NCBI GenBank assembly: GCA_963585895.1
Contig: OY757904.1
Coordinates: 25,356,292 to 25,420,291 of the forward strand
DNA: 64,000 nucleotides
Direction of reading: 5' to 3'
DNA from: Sepioteuthis lessoniana
Taxonomy: Eukaryota; Mollusca; Cephalopoda; Myopsida; Loliginidae
Shown in pieces: positions 42,434 to 54,174 of this stretch (within the stretch, counting starts at the first letter, position 1; the number at the start of each line of letters is the position of its first letter). Both the position numbers and the translations under genes were made by a program. The notes under the pieces are model-generated. The model saw only the letters and a program-made list of their open reading frames with translations. It had not been told where the DNA came from and made no database searches.

Positions 42434-45335
42434 TTCATCCGTAAATTATTTTTCCAAATTCCACGTGTGGAATTTTTTTCACGTTCGTCACCATCAACCT
42501 CACACATTTTTTACAGAATAATTTACAAAGAACAATAATGGCTGAAAACATAAAAAAGAATCACTTGAACTACAGCACACAAAATCTTACTTAGGAGGCG
42601 ACCTTCTCTCTATGTAACGCTTGCCCGGCTAATTATTATCTAAATTTCTCTTACTATCTTTGCGTGGTTGGCTCTCTTGACATGTGTGGATCAAGGTACC
42701 ATACGGATGCATTTTTTTATCTTCTCATCACAACGGACCCTCCATAATTCCTTGAAGAAATTTCAAAACCCTAAAAGGACCATACTCTGGTCCATATCCT
42801 GGTCACAAACTTAGTGACCCTGGTCATTCCAGCAATACATTTCGCCTGGATTCCTCATGACCACACTCCAGTTCTTTGCTCAACAGGTTCCTACCTGGAG
42901 TAACCGGAGGATTTCATAACTAAAACACAATATCTTCAAGGCCCAAAGCATTCCCCATAAATCCACAAAAATCATGGCCCAAAACAAACTATCACAATAC
43001 ATCCGAATGTTATCACAATCTGGCACGCATGCTGTAAACTACCTAAAATAGTCCTCGCAAAATACTAATTAGCAATGTGTTACCCATTTTTTTTTCATTA
43101 AGTTTCTGTTTCCATGCACATTGGTTTGCAAGCCCATGAGGAAACATATTTTACCTGATCAAACCCGCGCCGGGTTTCTTTTCAATTTAATCAGGAACCC
43201 TCGTGGCTACCAATATATAGGCACCTTGCCTTTCCCAGATTCGTTTCACTTTGACAAATCACACACGAATCCAAAACACCATTGGGACTGAAAGACTCAG
43301 ACATTATCCACAAAATTTTGGAGTAGGCCACACCTTTTTTCTTTTATTCCATTCTCGGAACTCCAAACTAAAAAATAGAACAGCTTCATGGGCCGTCGAA
43401 TTCTTCGATAGAATTGCTTTCTTTGCCGTCTACCCATCAACAATCTGAAACGAATTGGATGAATGTATGTCCTACTCTCACGTCAGCCCACGATTTCCTC
43501 AAAAACAGAACCCCCCACAAAAAAAACATTTCCTATTCCACGAAAACCCCAAATTCTAAAAAAAAAAAAAATTTAGAATCAATATAATTTCAAATATCAT
43601 TAAACCTAGAATAAAATCCCCTGTTAATGGTTTTCGTAAAATTTCATAATATGAACAGGAAAAAAAATTTTCTAATGTCGCCTTTAAACTCAAACTCAAA
43701 AAGTTTCACTTTACAACAAGTCAAAACAATGTTACAATCACAATTTTAAAATGTTCAGTTTTCTTTTCTTTTTTTTTTCAATCTATGTAGTGATGTACTG
43801 TCTATTTTACTAAAAATCTCTGTTCTTTCTTTCTTTTTTTTCCCTATATGCTCTGTTCAACAATGTTCAAGTTTCTCTTTCTTTTTTTTTTCTTTTTTTT
43901 TTCTTCATTTTCATTGTCCTGTAGCTTTTTTTTTTGTTTTGGTTTTCATTTCTTTTTTCTTTTTTTTTTTTATAATAAATTGCTCATTCAATGTCCCTTT
44001 TTTTTAACCTTATATCTACCTCTCTGTCTTTACCTTAACACGATAAGTATAGGCTTGCTTCCCAGTTTATTCAATTTCAGTCTATAGTACCATAAATTAA
44101 GCCTGATTTATAATACGACTTTTTCAATAGCTTACGAGCATTCTTCTTCTTTTTTTTTTATTTTCACAAAATATCCCGGGTTTTTTTTCTAAACAACCCA
44201 AACTTTTATAAATTCTGCCAACATTTCCCAATTCAAAATATTTCCGAATCTGCGAATCTTCGCCACACTTGGTTCTGTCAAAATTCTGCGCATCTCTTAT
44301 TTACATCCAAAACCCTGTTTCAAAATATATTCCCCAATAACAATCTCAAAGCTTCACTCCAGGGGGAACTCACAAAATACCTGTCTGCCTCGTCAGACAC
44401 AAAAAACATATGTCTCTTAGTTACTCTGCCTCCACGGCAAGACTATTTCCAATCCATTCGGACCACGACAAATCTGAAACTATACCCATATCTTCAATAA
44501 TTGGTATCTAAAACTCCCACAGAAAAAAACCGGCCTGATTCAACCAGCGCCGAAAATATCTATTCTCCCAACTTCATAAATATCGAAAAAGTATATGCGC
44601 ATTCTTCAGACAAACACCAATGTGCGAAATTCATGAGCATCCCATTGATGCTCCCAAGATTCCATCTCTCGGATTAAAATTCTCATTTCCAATCCACAAG
44701 TTGTCTGGACCAATGAAAAGTTACAACGATTTTTTTCTCACAGTGACCTATTTACGATAAAAAATCCCATTGATAAAATTTATCATAAAATTTATTGTTT
44801 ACGATAAGCTGTCTATCAAAAAATGAACAATGACTGTCCCGGAGCCATCTTTTGTTTTCTTTCTCTCTTCTTTTTTTCCTCCCTCACTTCGATACACTAT
44901 TACACATAGCAGTAATTTCAATTTGTATCTAGGGACCACACATTTTTGAAAAAAAATTATTTCCAATTTTATGCTTCTAGAAAGGACCTTGTCATTACAA
45001 CAAATCTTTCACTATTACACCCAAATTAATAACAGAGAGAGATAGAAGTAACATGAATGAGCGCTCTACTTACAATTTTTTTTCTCTTTTTCTCTTTTTT
45101 CTTTCCGTCTTTTTTTCTGTTCTTTTTGCGTCGGTCTGTTCCTTTCTCCTTCCTCTTTTTTGTTGTTGCTAGTTTGTTCTTGTTTTTTCGTATTACTTCT
45201 TTCAATTCCAGCATTAATATTTGTCCCCTTCGTTGATGTCGTGTTGTGATGCTTAAAAACTGTCGTCTACGGTAACCAGGTTCGTTCTGAATCCTTGAAG
45301 GACTCTGCTGGCACAAGCACCAAATTGATATATGT
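42434..45335 (-). mobile_element. LTR element interior, no intact gene
   Basis: 2.9 kb without a long frame. The plus strand is C/A/T-rich and G-poor; for example 43501-43560 has 19 C and 2 G. Pyrimidine tracts fill 43760-43990 and 45070-45190. On the minus strand short protein-like pieces occur near 44350-44480 (KRHMFFVSDEADRYFVSSPW) and 44640-44720 (LFIGPDNLWIGNENFNPRDG), possibly decayed gag. The 96-codon frame at 45026-45316 is mostly a K/R-rich artefact of the pyrimidine tract. Confidence 0.6.
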
Positions 45336-46145
45336 TGTTGTATACATATACATCTTCAGCATCACAACGACACAACTACAAATACAGATGCATGAAGGAT
45401 AACACAAGAAGACTTCTTTAACAACATAGTTACCTCTCACTATATTTGTAAGAGTTCGAAAGGTTTGTTTAAGTGAGAGGATGCTGGAGATCGAACATAA
45501 GCTTCATATTTTGACCCCACTGTTATGAACGTCACGTTGTGTCTTTATTGTTCTCCTGATGTTGGGGTCTACTCCATCGGGGGGTTTTCCAAGGGCCCCC
45601 TCGGTCTGGTGTGGCCTTCCCTACCACATCTGGTCTCTACTGTCTGGAACTCTGCTGGCAACTGCATCGGGGGTTTCCGAGGTCCCCCTCGGTCTGGTGT
45701 GGCCTTCCCTACCACATCTCGTCTCTAACTCTCTGGGAGTCTGCTGGCAACTGCATCGGGGGTTTCCGAGGCCCCCCTCGATCGGGTGTGGCCTTACCTA
45801 CCACATCTGGTCTCTACTGTCTGGAAGTCTGCTGGCAACTGCTCTGGGACCCAAACTCAACTGAGTTAAATAATAACTGAACGCCCACACGATCGCCTAC
45901 TGGATCTTTGAAATCGAATGTTTAATCGTCATCAAGCGGAAATAACTGTCATGCAGTTAAGAGGTTACTCTCTTCTGGTGCATGACTGTAATGGCACAAT
46001 GAGACCTTCACCTTGTCCCATATCATAAGCCTTAATCCGCCCACGCGATCTCTTTCGATTACTGGCCGTTGGAATGTGTCCCTTTCTTCAGGTGTATGAC
46101 CTTGGAATAGTATTTTTGGGCCGGGTTGATGGTCAAAATATAACA
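45336..46145 (-). repeat. Right LTR (810 bp)
   Basis: Partner of 41624-42433. Ends AATATAACA, followed by the GTGT duplication and then the rest of SINE-B. Confidence 0.94.
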
Positions 46146-46252
46146 GTGTAATGGTTATCGTCGTAGGAAATGAACACGGTGACACGAGTTCAAATACTGG
46201 ATTAGACTGATTTCATTTCACATAGCACTAATACCCTTGGGAAAAGTATGAA
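46146..46252 (+). mobile_element. SINE-B, part right of the LTR element, truncated
   Basis: GTGTAATGGTTATCGTCGTAGG, GACACGAGTTCAAATACTGG (B-box region), CACATAGCACTAATACCC. The SINE breaks off at about 46252 and LINE sequence follows, so its 3' half is lost. Confidence 0.88.
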
Positions 46253-46257
46253 TTTAA

Positions 46258-46450
46258 GCAAAATAATTCCTAGCATTCTTGCGTAGTTCCAATCTATCTA
46301 TTTTGCTAGCATCTATGTGGTGCATCCATACAGTAGTACTGATACAACCTCAGCTTGGAGAAAATTATTTTTTTTTTTATTGGATAGATCAGACTTCCAT
46401 ATGATCGATAATCTCTCGATAGCAGTCAACTCTTTTCTAATATTTCGGCA
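46258..46450 (-). pseudogene. RTE-like LINE, internal fragment
   Basis: GCATCTATGTGGTGCATCCA, TACAGTAGTACTGATACAACC and GACTTCCATATGATCGATAA correspond to the thumb region at 47320-47440 in the same orientation, with many substitutions. Encodes the WKSDL and GCTT segments in decayed form. Confidence 0.8.
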
Positions 46451-46679
46451 TATATTTCAATAAATAAGACTGCTGCGGAAGTACGTGGCCTAATTCCACA
46501 TGCTCGACACTTAGGGTGGAAACGACGCATTTTCGTTTAAAACACATTCAGTACTGCAGGGATTCGGCTTGGGCATATATATTTGCAAGAACCGCTTTAT
46601 AATCTGCATAGTCAGCGTTTTTATAGTTTCACGAGAATACTGTCTTCTTTTTGTTTTTGTTTTTAGCGTAAAGCCATTA

Positions 46680-46680
<1 letters not shown>

Positions 46681-46720
<40 letters not shown>

Positions 46721-46830
46721 GCACAAATAAATATATATATGAATGTGTAAACATACACACCTACTCACACTTATATATATATATATATATATAGGGGGGG
46801 AGTAGAGAGAGTCACAGAGATAGAGAGAGA
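46681..46830. repeat. (CT)n, (TA)n and (GA)n microsatellites
   Basis: CT and AT tract at 46681-46720, TA tract at 46771-46793, then G8 and AGAGAG. Confidence 0.95.
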
Positions 46831-46942
46831 TAAGTTCGAGACTAATTGCAATATTTAATGAAATACGTGCATATTGTTCCTAAGAATTACTCACATCAAT
46901 TTATTAAATTCAGTACATATCAGAATATAAACTTCCTTCTTT

Positions 46943-47790
46943 ATCATCATCATGTCGCGCCGCCAGCGCGGATATCCCTGACCCTCTCTCGCCATTTCTC
47001 CCTATCATTCATCACCTCCGGCAGGTCTTCAGGGTTACATCCTGTGTCCTCACTTAGTTGCTGTATGTAGGTTCGCGCTGGTCGTCCCACTCTTGCACAT
47101 CCATATGTGGGGGTCCACAGGAGTACATCGCTTATGAGCTCGTCCTTGCTTCTCCAGCAGTGTCCTGCGTGTCTGGTTCGTCGAACTTGTATAGTTTTCG
47201 TGATGGGGGGCAAGTGTCCGTATAGTTGGAGTCTCGTGGGGTGTTGTCGCCAGGACTTGTTTAATACTGCTCTCAACATTCTTGTGTAATTTCCGTCCAG
47301 CCTCCTCTCCAGCCGCTTCGTAAGCGTCCATGTGGTGCATCCATATAGCAGTATCGACACAACCGCTGCCTGGAAGAAACTGCGTTTCATTTTATCAGTT
47401 AGGTCCGACTTCCATATGATCGAGAGCCTATCGATAGCTGTCCATGCCTTCGTCAGTCGTGTGTCGATGTCTTTTTCGGTTGATGAGATGCTACTTCCTA
47501 GGTAGGTGAATTTGTCGACTAGTTTCAGAGAGGCTCCGTCTAGTGTGGCAATGTTGCCCGTTTGGTTGTAACACATATATTCAGTTTTGTTTGCATTGAC
47601 ATGGAGGCCAATGCCAGCTGCGGCTCGTTCCAGACTATGCAGTAGTGTCTCTGCTTGATTAGGCGTATTCGCTAGTATCGCCAAGTCATCAGCGTATTCG
47701 GCGTCCGTGATTGTTTTTGCGGGGTACTTTTTGCTTCTTCTCTTAGTCAGCTCGAAGCCATTTTCTCTGATTTTGTCGATCGAAGTCCTA
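46943..47790 (-). pseudogene. RTE-like LINE, 5'-truncated, C-terminal RT half open
   Basis: A 300-codon frame (47852-46950) whose LINE part starts at about codon 23 (TSIDKIRENGFELTKRRSKK). It contains ITDAEYADDLAILANT, the RT catalytic YADD; then VDKFTYLGSSISSTEKDID, the thumb (TKAWTAIDRLSIIWKSDL, SILLYGCTTWTLT), and the conserved C-terminus TRHAGHCWRSKDELISDVLL and NDREKWRERVRDIRAGGAT. No stop interrupts about 279 codons. The endonuclease and the first RT motifs are missing because the copy is 5'-truncated, the usual result of incomplete reverse transcription. The 3' end is ATGATGATGAT, the short tandem tail of RTE-type elements. Recent insertion, not functional. Confidence 0.93.
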
Positions 47791-47791
47791 A

Positions 47792-48084
47792 AAAAAACAA
47801 TTTTAACAAATGTTACATAAGTATCACAATATTCCCTACCTCTATGTCCCAAATCATTTTCTGAATTAAAACTTACAATAAGTTAGATTATATTAATGCG
47901 TCTTTCTCCGTGAAGATCAATTATTGTTATCCATTGGCACTAGCGAAATTGCACCTGAAGTATATGTAACAGTTTTAAATCAAAATTTAAAATGAGTATG
48001 TTTTACTCATTCTGTAACTTAACCTTCCTGCCGTATTCGGAAATGAGCAATCTTTGCGACAGACGAACCTAAACATTACTCAAA
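47792..48084. other. No recognised feature
   Basis: AT-rich unique-looking DNA. Confidence 0.5.
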
Positions 48085-48102
48085 TTATATATATATATAT
48101 AT

Positions 48103-48190
<88 letters not shown>

Positions 48191-48191
48191 T
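48085..48191. repeat. (TA)n(CA)n(TA)n microsatellite
   Basis: TA tract with an AATTATAT break, a CA tract of about 20 units, then TA again. Confidence 0.96.
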
Positions 48192-48984
48192 TGATTTAAC
48201 GTTATAGACATTTTTTGTCTACATATTTTTTGTTAAACCATTCAATTTGCTGTATCAATTTTATGATATCCGGTGGGAATTGGTTAATAAACCTTCCGTA
48301 ATTAATTAATTCCCTACTACTTCTGCCCTATCTTCGTCCATCAGCAGGGGTGTGTATATTCCAAAACTGATATAACCTTTGCATGTACATTACTACTTTT
48401 TCAGAATGAGCGTTTATAATGGTTCATATTATAGCGTTTATTTTTTTCAAAATTTGTTTCCATCAATAGTATAAGTAGCTAAATATATTTAAATACATTA
48501 GTACTGGATTAACAATTAATTCTATTAAGTTTGTTTCTATACTTCTAATAGGCAGCGCATCGAGAATCAGTTTTGTTTGTTTGTCATCTTGTTCTAATAT
48601 TGTGTTTTCCGTAAGAATTTTCCGATATTCAGTTGTTGAGAGTGAACTTTTTTTTAGATGTTGGACTATGGAATTGGTATCAGAAAGATGCATCGTAAGT
48701 TTTCATGATCGGGTAGTTGAGGTCAAACCGACGCATATATTATTGTTTTCAGAGATACAATCTCCTAAAGGACATTTGAAAAGATATAACGTACGTCTTT
48801 TGCAAAACTTCAATACAAGGGAAATAATTTCATATGGAAGGTTTATTAACGAATTCCCTCCAGAAATCATACAATCGATATTGCATCTCGAAAGGATTAA
48901 CACAAAAAATGTGTAGACAAAAGGCATTTATAATGTTCAATCATATATGTATCAATGAAGAAATGCTATATATATATATATATG
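48192..48984. other. No recognised gene
   Basis: A 111-codon plus frame (48581-48916) overlaps two minus frames. Amino-acid use is unremarkable and I recognise no domain; no splice or promoter context supports it. Confidence 0.45.
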
Positions 48985-49142
48985 CATATTGTAATTCACC
49001 GACAGACTGTTTCGTTGTATCATAACCCTTCAGTGTGGCTAGACACGTAGGACGCTTGAAGCTGAGATCGAAACCCGCCCAACTTTACTTTAGTCTTAAT
49101 ATCAGACTGCTCGGCCAACAAGCGTACCACGCCAGCTAGGGA
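48985..49142 (-). mobile_element. SINE-E copy
   Basis: Second copy of the family at 38468-38645: TTCAGTGTGGCTAGACACG, GAAGCTGAGATCGAAACCCG (B-box complement), CTCGGCCAACAAGCGTACC (head complement). Its 3' end abuts (TA)n at 48968-48983. Confidence 0.7.
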
Positions 49143-50403
49143 ATTATTAGGTATTAAGTATTACCGTTCGTTTGTTTACATTTTATACTTTACCAGATAC
49201 CAGAGTGCTCAATTCGTTCGAAGTGTTTTGCGAGCGGCAGCCGAAACTTCCGTCGGCAGAGTGTTCTAGTCAATGTAACCCTCATATTCTCTATAAGAAT
49301 GTAATTTTGTTAATCTAGTTCATAATTTAATTCAACTCTAACTCTTTTACTTTTCGTATGAATCAAATATTTTGATTTTCTCTGGAGAAGGAACACGTAT
49401 AATTCCATTCCAACAACTGTCATTTAACTAATTTGTTTCTAAACATAGATGGAATTTAGATATAATCACTTTATTGGACGGACGTGTGAAATTATCAGAT
49501 TCTAATTCGATTGAAATGAATTTTATATTACATCCAAATATGGCAACACAGGCAAAGATATATTATGCGTTTGACTTCATGCTTGGGTAAATTCTAATAA
49601 AATTGAAGGCCGTGTTATTTTTTTTTTTTTTTGGCAAATTTTAAAATGCATTAAATGAACATACGCTTCATGTATTCATCGGCTTCTGATAAAATACACA
49701 GGTATTGAAAAACGCACCGTAGCGCATACCAGTAACGGTAATTACACTATTTCTACTAGTCTTGTCCTGATTAAGATTTTTCATACAAGTTTTCGTAATG
49801 GACACATAAGCAGTGATCTGGAAATCATTAACGAAAATTATAATGTATCATATCGTATATAAGTCTTTCTGTGTATCGTGGGTAAGCTTAGCGTAACTGT
49901 TATCACAGTCGGAAATGGAATCAGCCTTTCAAATTCAAATCATGAACGAATATTTTTACTTCGCACTCATTCATTTGGGAACGATATACATCCATTTCTT
50001 CTATTTCTTCTTTAGGTAAAAAATAGGACAGACTGCGTTTTCAAATCATTGTAAAATAGTCGAAGAGAAAAAAATAAATATTCAAAGCAGATATAGTCAC
50101 ACACATACATTTTTTTTTCATTAAATAATAAAAACAAATTTTGTCTGTATAATTTATTTAATTTGCTTTCGAATTTTCTGGTAAGTGTTGTGGTTTCACG
50201 CACGCACGCACGCAGGCACATGTACTCAATCGTCAATTCTGATATAAAACAATGAATATACGATATCTATAAAAGACATTTTTAATACTCTTCAAGAGAG
50301 GCTTAAAAGATATACGCCGAATGACAAATATGAACATTTTTTACCATTCACATAGAAGTAGCTGAAGAGCACTTTATTTTTTATCCCAATCGTTACGGAT
50401 GCC
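49143..50403. other. No recognised feature
   Basis: AT-rich. ACGC repeats at 50199-50215 give a short frame only. 50270-50360 and 50615-50705 resemble each other (CTCAAGATAGGCTTGAAAGA against CTTCAAGAGAGGCTTAAAAG, then ATGAACATTTTTTACCATTC in both), a local direct repeat flanking the CA-rich tract. Confidence 0.6.
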
Positions 50404-50527
50404 TTGCATGAACTGACACATACACATGTACCCATTCATACGCTTGCACACACTCTCTCACACACTCACACGCGTACACACATCCGTACACATTCTCATA
50501 TACACGCGCTCACACGCAAACACTGGC

Positions 50528-50567
<40 letters not shown>

Positions 50568-50580
50568 ACACACACAGGTA
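50404..50580. repeat. CA-rich cryptic and pure microsatellite
   Basis: Irregular CACA/CACT/CATA mix, then pure (CA)n at 50531-50560. Opens H-T-H-T frames on the plus and V-C-V-C on the minus strand. Confidence 0.95.
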
Positions 50581-50819
50581 CTTGCTTGTAAATTCTGATG
50601 ACAACAATGGATAAATGATATCAGTAAGAAACATTTGATACTCATCAAGATAGGCTTGAAAGACTTACTCCGATTGACAAATATGAACATTTTTTACCAT
50701 TCTCATAGAGTCAGCTGCAGAGGTACCAAGAAAACCAGCCTAGATGCAAATGTAGAATGTTTTTGCAAGTTAATAGCAATTAAAGAAAAATGCAAAAACA
50801 TGAATGAATCATCCCCACT

Positions 50820-50915
50820 TATTATAACTACAGTTCTTCTAGGAGAATGGCTTTGGCATTAAATAACCTACAAAGGTTGACATTTCATTAAACAAAGAAA
50901 CCAACCAAACCATAC
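50820..50915 (+). mobile_element. SINE-A 3' end fragment
   Basis: TACAGTTCTTCTAGGAGAAT, GGCTTTGGCATTAAATAACC, TACAAAGGTTGACATTTCAT and AAACAAAGAAACCAACC: the final 95 bp of SINE-A, close to the copies at 24460 and 63486. The head is absent. Confidence 0.85.
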
Positions 50916-51139
50916 TTATTATATGGAACCCAACAAACTCCATTGCATTAAAAAAATTATGAAATACCAAGGAAAGCTAAAACATGCCAAAAGAACAACT
51001 AGGATACTTTTTAGACTAAATTACTAAAATTAAAAATTCGGTAAAAAAGAAACAATCACGATTAGCATCATCTAAAAATATGAAACACAAGTATGGTTTT
51101 CTGTGTGTACGTGTATGTGTCTGAACACATGATATTTTA

Positions 51140-51570
51140 AAAAGAAAGAAATAAAAGACAGAATGGAAGAAAGAAAAAAAGAAACGGAAGGTACGATCTC
51201 GACCGTTTTTGTAGTAATCTTTAAAGAAAAAAAATGAAAGTGAAAAAGATAGAAGGAAATAAAAGACAGAAAAGAAGAGGGAAAATAGAATGGAAGGTGT
51301 GATCTCTACCGATTTTGTTGTAATCTTTAATGAAAGAATAAATAAAAGTGGAAAAGAAAGAAATAAATAAAGAAAGAAAGAAAGAAGGGAAGGTGGGATC
51401 GCCATCGTTTTTTGCTGAAATATTTCAAGAAAAAAAAAACGAAAGTGGAAAAGAAAGAAAGAAAGAAAGAATGGAAGTTAAGATCTCCGACGTTTTTTAA
51501 TATAATCTTTAAAGAAAGAAAAAAAAAGAAAAAAAGAAGAAAGAAAGACAGAAAGAAAGAAAGAAAAAAA
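51140..51570. repeat. Purine-rich minisatellite, four units of 85-106 bp
   Basis: GGAAGGT-x-x-GATCTC, a CCG-x-TTTTT block, TAATCTTTAA-AGAAA and a GAAAG run repeat; GATCTC/GATCGC falls at 51195, 51301, 51397 and 51482 (spacing 106, 96, 85). Units vary in the length of the (GAAA)n part. Confidence 0.88.
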
Positions 51571-52134
51571 TAATGTAATTTGTGTTTTGCCTCATCGAAA
51601 TGGAAAGGAAAAGAAAGCAGACAAGTTGTCGAGAAAGGAGGTTAACGTCATAACGGAAAGCCAGCTTCAGTTATTGAGTCCATTGGCTTAGCTATGTGTC
51701 TTTTAAATCTACATTGACCACAACAAGGAAGAGAGAGAAAATGAGAAAAAAGTGTGAGAGTCTCCATTTATTTACGACGTATACAATTAGATTTTTCAGA
51801 TAATTCTAAGTGTGCTGCATGAAAGTATTTTTTTATTACAATAAGATATGAGATACTTTTCATTTAAACAGAATCTAGAAAGATTAAATCAATATATGTA
51901 TCTTGCTTTATTCTTTTTAGATTACGAATTTTTTTAATTTGGATTTAAAAAAAGATATTTTATATAAAAGTCAATTGTCATTATTGACGGTTGTATTCTA
52001 GTAGTTAATAAAATAGGTGGAAGAAAAGCACGTCGAGAGGAATACGTACTGCCAGCCAAGAGAACAGATTTTATAAGTGGATGTGAATTTTCAAGAATCT
52101 GGGCGGAAACCATTTTGAAATAACGGATAAACTT
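51571..52134. other. No recognised feature
   Basis: AT-rich DNA between the purine array and a SINE-B. Confidence 0.5.
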
Positions 52135-52148
52135 ACTGAAAAATTATA

Positions 52149-52443
52149 CCTTTTAACCAACCCTCCGCTTGGGTAGGATATGACTCAAGGCCAATCATTA
52201 AGCGGAGTTTAATTGGTTTGAATTCAAAGTTGTCTTTCTCCTAGATAAGTTGCCTCACCAAGGCTGAAATACCCAGTCTGCCCTACTATTTACCCATAGC
52301 TGGAGGGAGAATGATTAGGTTCATACTTTTCCCAAAACTATTTGTGCTATGTGAACTGCAATCAGTCTCGACCAGGATTTGAACTCGTGTCACCGTGTCA
52401 ATTTCCTACGACGATAACGATTACATCACGGGCACCTTTATAA
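52149..52443 (-). mobile_element. SINE-B, complete, with 14-bp target duplication
   Basis: ACTGAAAAATTATA at 52135-52148 is repeated at 52444-52457. On the minus strand: GTGCCCGTGATGTAATCG (head), GAGTTCAAATCCTGG (B-box), GGGTAAATAGTAGGGCAGAC (middle), CCCAAGCGGAGGGTTGG (end). The copy sits just at the start of a decayed RTE fragment. Confidence 0.92.
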
Positions 52444-52489
52444 ACTGAAAAATTATATTTGGCCAAATAGACAACAACATTGGACGGTT

Positions 52490-53030
52490 TACGGAAGAAA
52501 AATTTGACGCAGAACTGTAAAATTTAAAAAGCCAGAAAAGCTGTACCTCGCGGCGAAATACACCCTGATTTATGGAAGGTAGAAATTTGACAAAATTACT
52601 GAGGCATAACTCGTTGCCATTGCATCTTATCCTGCTTCTCAGTCATATCCAGCCTGAAGTCGAGAACATTCCTCAGAAAAATCTGAACGGTTTCCAGAGT
52701 AATCGATCCATAACTTTACTGATTCTCATTGACCATCGAATTATCGGAGTACGTGCAAAAAATCCTTAGGCAATACAATTATTCGTAGATTTATTCAAGG
52801 CATTCGAATTTACACTCAGAGAAAAGATAGACCGAGTACCACTTGTTCATGAACTCTCCTAAGATAATGCTACCGTTTTAATGTTACCCCTTAAAATAGG
52901 AACGCAATGGTTCGCTCTTCCGATGATGAAACCAACTACGATATTTTACTAGAGTATTTCAAAGAGATATATTAGCACCACACATACTAAATACATGACA
53001 AGATTACATTCTACGAATATCAATGGATAA
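52490..53030 (+). pseudogene. RTE-like LINE, internal RT fragment, decayed
   Basis: Reads QPEVENIPQKNLNGFQSNRS, ILIDHRIIGVRAKNP, a stop, FVDLFKAF (for the FVDFTKAFD motif) and then REKIDRVPLVHELS. This corresponds to about 58290-58490 of the better copy, the first RT motifs up to the A motif. The catalytic Asp after KAF is Glu here (KAFEF). Several stops follow. Confidence 0.78.
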
Positions 53031-53389
53031 ACAAAATAAGATAATTTGATATTAACAAAGACAAGAATATATACATTATTTGTATTTTGGTGGAATAGTT
53101 CTTTAAGTGATTATAAATGTGTGTGAATTGCTAGTATTAAATAGTAACAGTTAACTGAAGAGATAGGATTGTTGATTAATTGTCTTAAGATCAGAAGTTA
53201 ATAGAAAAATTTTTTTTCTGTGGGCACATAAGCTGAATTAGTAATTGTTACTTGTACTAACAATTGTGTCCAAGTAATTCTTTAAATAACTGAAACCACA
53301 CATAAACTTGCAATAAAGACAGATTTTGACGTTAAAATAACGTTAAAATAGTTCATATCTAGTAATAATCGAAACAACGTATAAACACA

Positions 53390-53390
<1 letters not shown>

Positions 53391-53469
<79 letters not shown>

Positions 53470-53490
53470 ATATATATGTATATATATAAT
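53391..53490. repeat. (TA)n(TG)n(TA)n microsatellite
   Basis: About 29 TA units, 10 TG units and a shorter TA tract. Confidence 0.96.
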
Positions 53491-53675
53491 GATAGAAGTT
53501 TGAAAAGGTCATTGATGTCATGGGCCAAAGATCGTAAAGAAAATCAGTTTGCTAAGTTTCGCTAATGGTCTACTGTTATACAAATCAAATTTAATTTTAA
53601 AAACAAAAAAAATAAAAACAATGAAGTCTTAAATACAGCGGAATTAATAAACTAGCTTCTTTATTTCTTCATGTG

Positions 53676-53679
<4 letters not shown>

Positions 53680-53712
<33 letters not shown>

Positions 53713-53730
53713 ATATATATATATATATAG
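53680..53730. repeat. (CT)n(TA)n microsatellite
   Basis: CT tract at 53680-53709, then TA tract to 53729, at the edge of a SINE. Confidence 0.95.
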
Positions 53731-53922
53731 TCACCGTCGTTGGAAAATAGATACAGTGACCTGAGTTCAAACCCTAGACGAATCTGTATCCATTTCACAA
53801 ATCTCTAATATCCTTGGTAAGTGCATGAATCAGTTACTTCACTCCAACTTTTACACATAGTTGGGCACATCTTTTAAACATGGTTTAACAACGGGTCTAA
53901 CATCGTGCCCGGGCAAAGAAGT

Positions 53923-53924
<2 letters not shown>
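53731..53924 (+). mobile_element. SINE-B copy, head cut by a microsatellite
   Basis: CACCGTCGTTGGAAAATAG, CTGAGTTCAAACCCTAGACG (B-box region), CCATTTCACAAATCTCTAAT, CACATAGTTGGG and the degraded end GTGCCCGGGCAAAGAAGTTG. Both borders are microsatellites. Confidence 0.7.
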
Positions 53925-53964
<40 letters not shown>

Positions 53965-54013
53965 CTCTTATTTATCTGTTTTCGACTTCACTCTCTCTCT
54001 GTTTCTCACTCTG

Positions 54014-54052
<39 letters not shown>
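53925..54052. repeat. (TA)n microsatellites with CT-rich spacer
   Basis: TA tract at 53925-53961 and again at 54018-54052. Confidence 0.95.
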
Positions 54053-54057
<5 letters not shown>

Positions 54058-54174
54058 AGCACACAACGATTATTTTTACGGTATGTAGTTTTCTTGTAAC
54101 TCACATATACCAGAATGTTATTATTTCTAGGGGAACATTTATCTGTCAATAGAGACATCAGTATCATCAAAGAC

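Larger units (their letters stand above)
41624..46145 (-). mobile_element. Complete LTR retrotransposon, non-autonomous
   Basis: Two 810-bp direct repeats (41624-42433, 45336-46145) enclose 2.9 kb. The ends are TG...CA (TGTTGTATAC ... AATATAACA) and GTGT is duplicated at 41620-41623 and 46146-46149. By eye the LTRs differ at about 17-18 of 810 positions, near 2 per cent, so the insertion is moderately young. No gag-pol frame survives. Orientation is inferred as minus: beside the right LTR the minus strand has TGGTGCTTGTGCCAGC, which could be a primer-binding site offset by about 12 bases, and the minus strand of the interior reads more like decayed coding sequence. A 4-bp duplication suits Ty3-like or BEL-like elements. 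Confidence 0.9.

Noticed and set aside
43848-44087. 79-codon F-rich frame, and the K/R-rich 96-codon frame at 45026-45316
   Set aside because: Caused by long pyrimidine tracts; no hydrophobic spacing or domain pattern.
48581-48916. 111-codon plus frame as a host gene
   Set aside because: Overlapped by open frames on the other strand, no domain, and no exon context.
50404-50690. H-T-H-T and V-C-V-C frames
   Set aside because: Products of the (CA)n tract on each strand.
53343-53528. Frames of (I-Y)n, also at 28562-28841, 53861-54152 and 61519-61743
   Set aside because: They are translations of (TA)n microsatellites.
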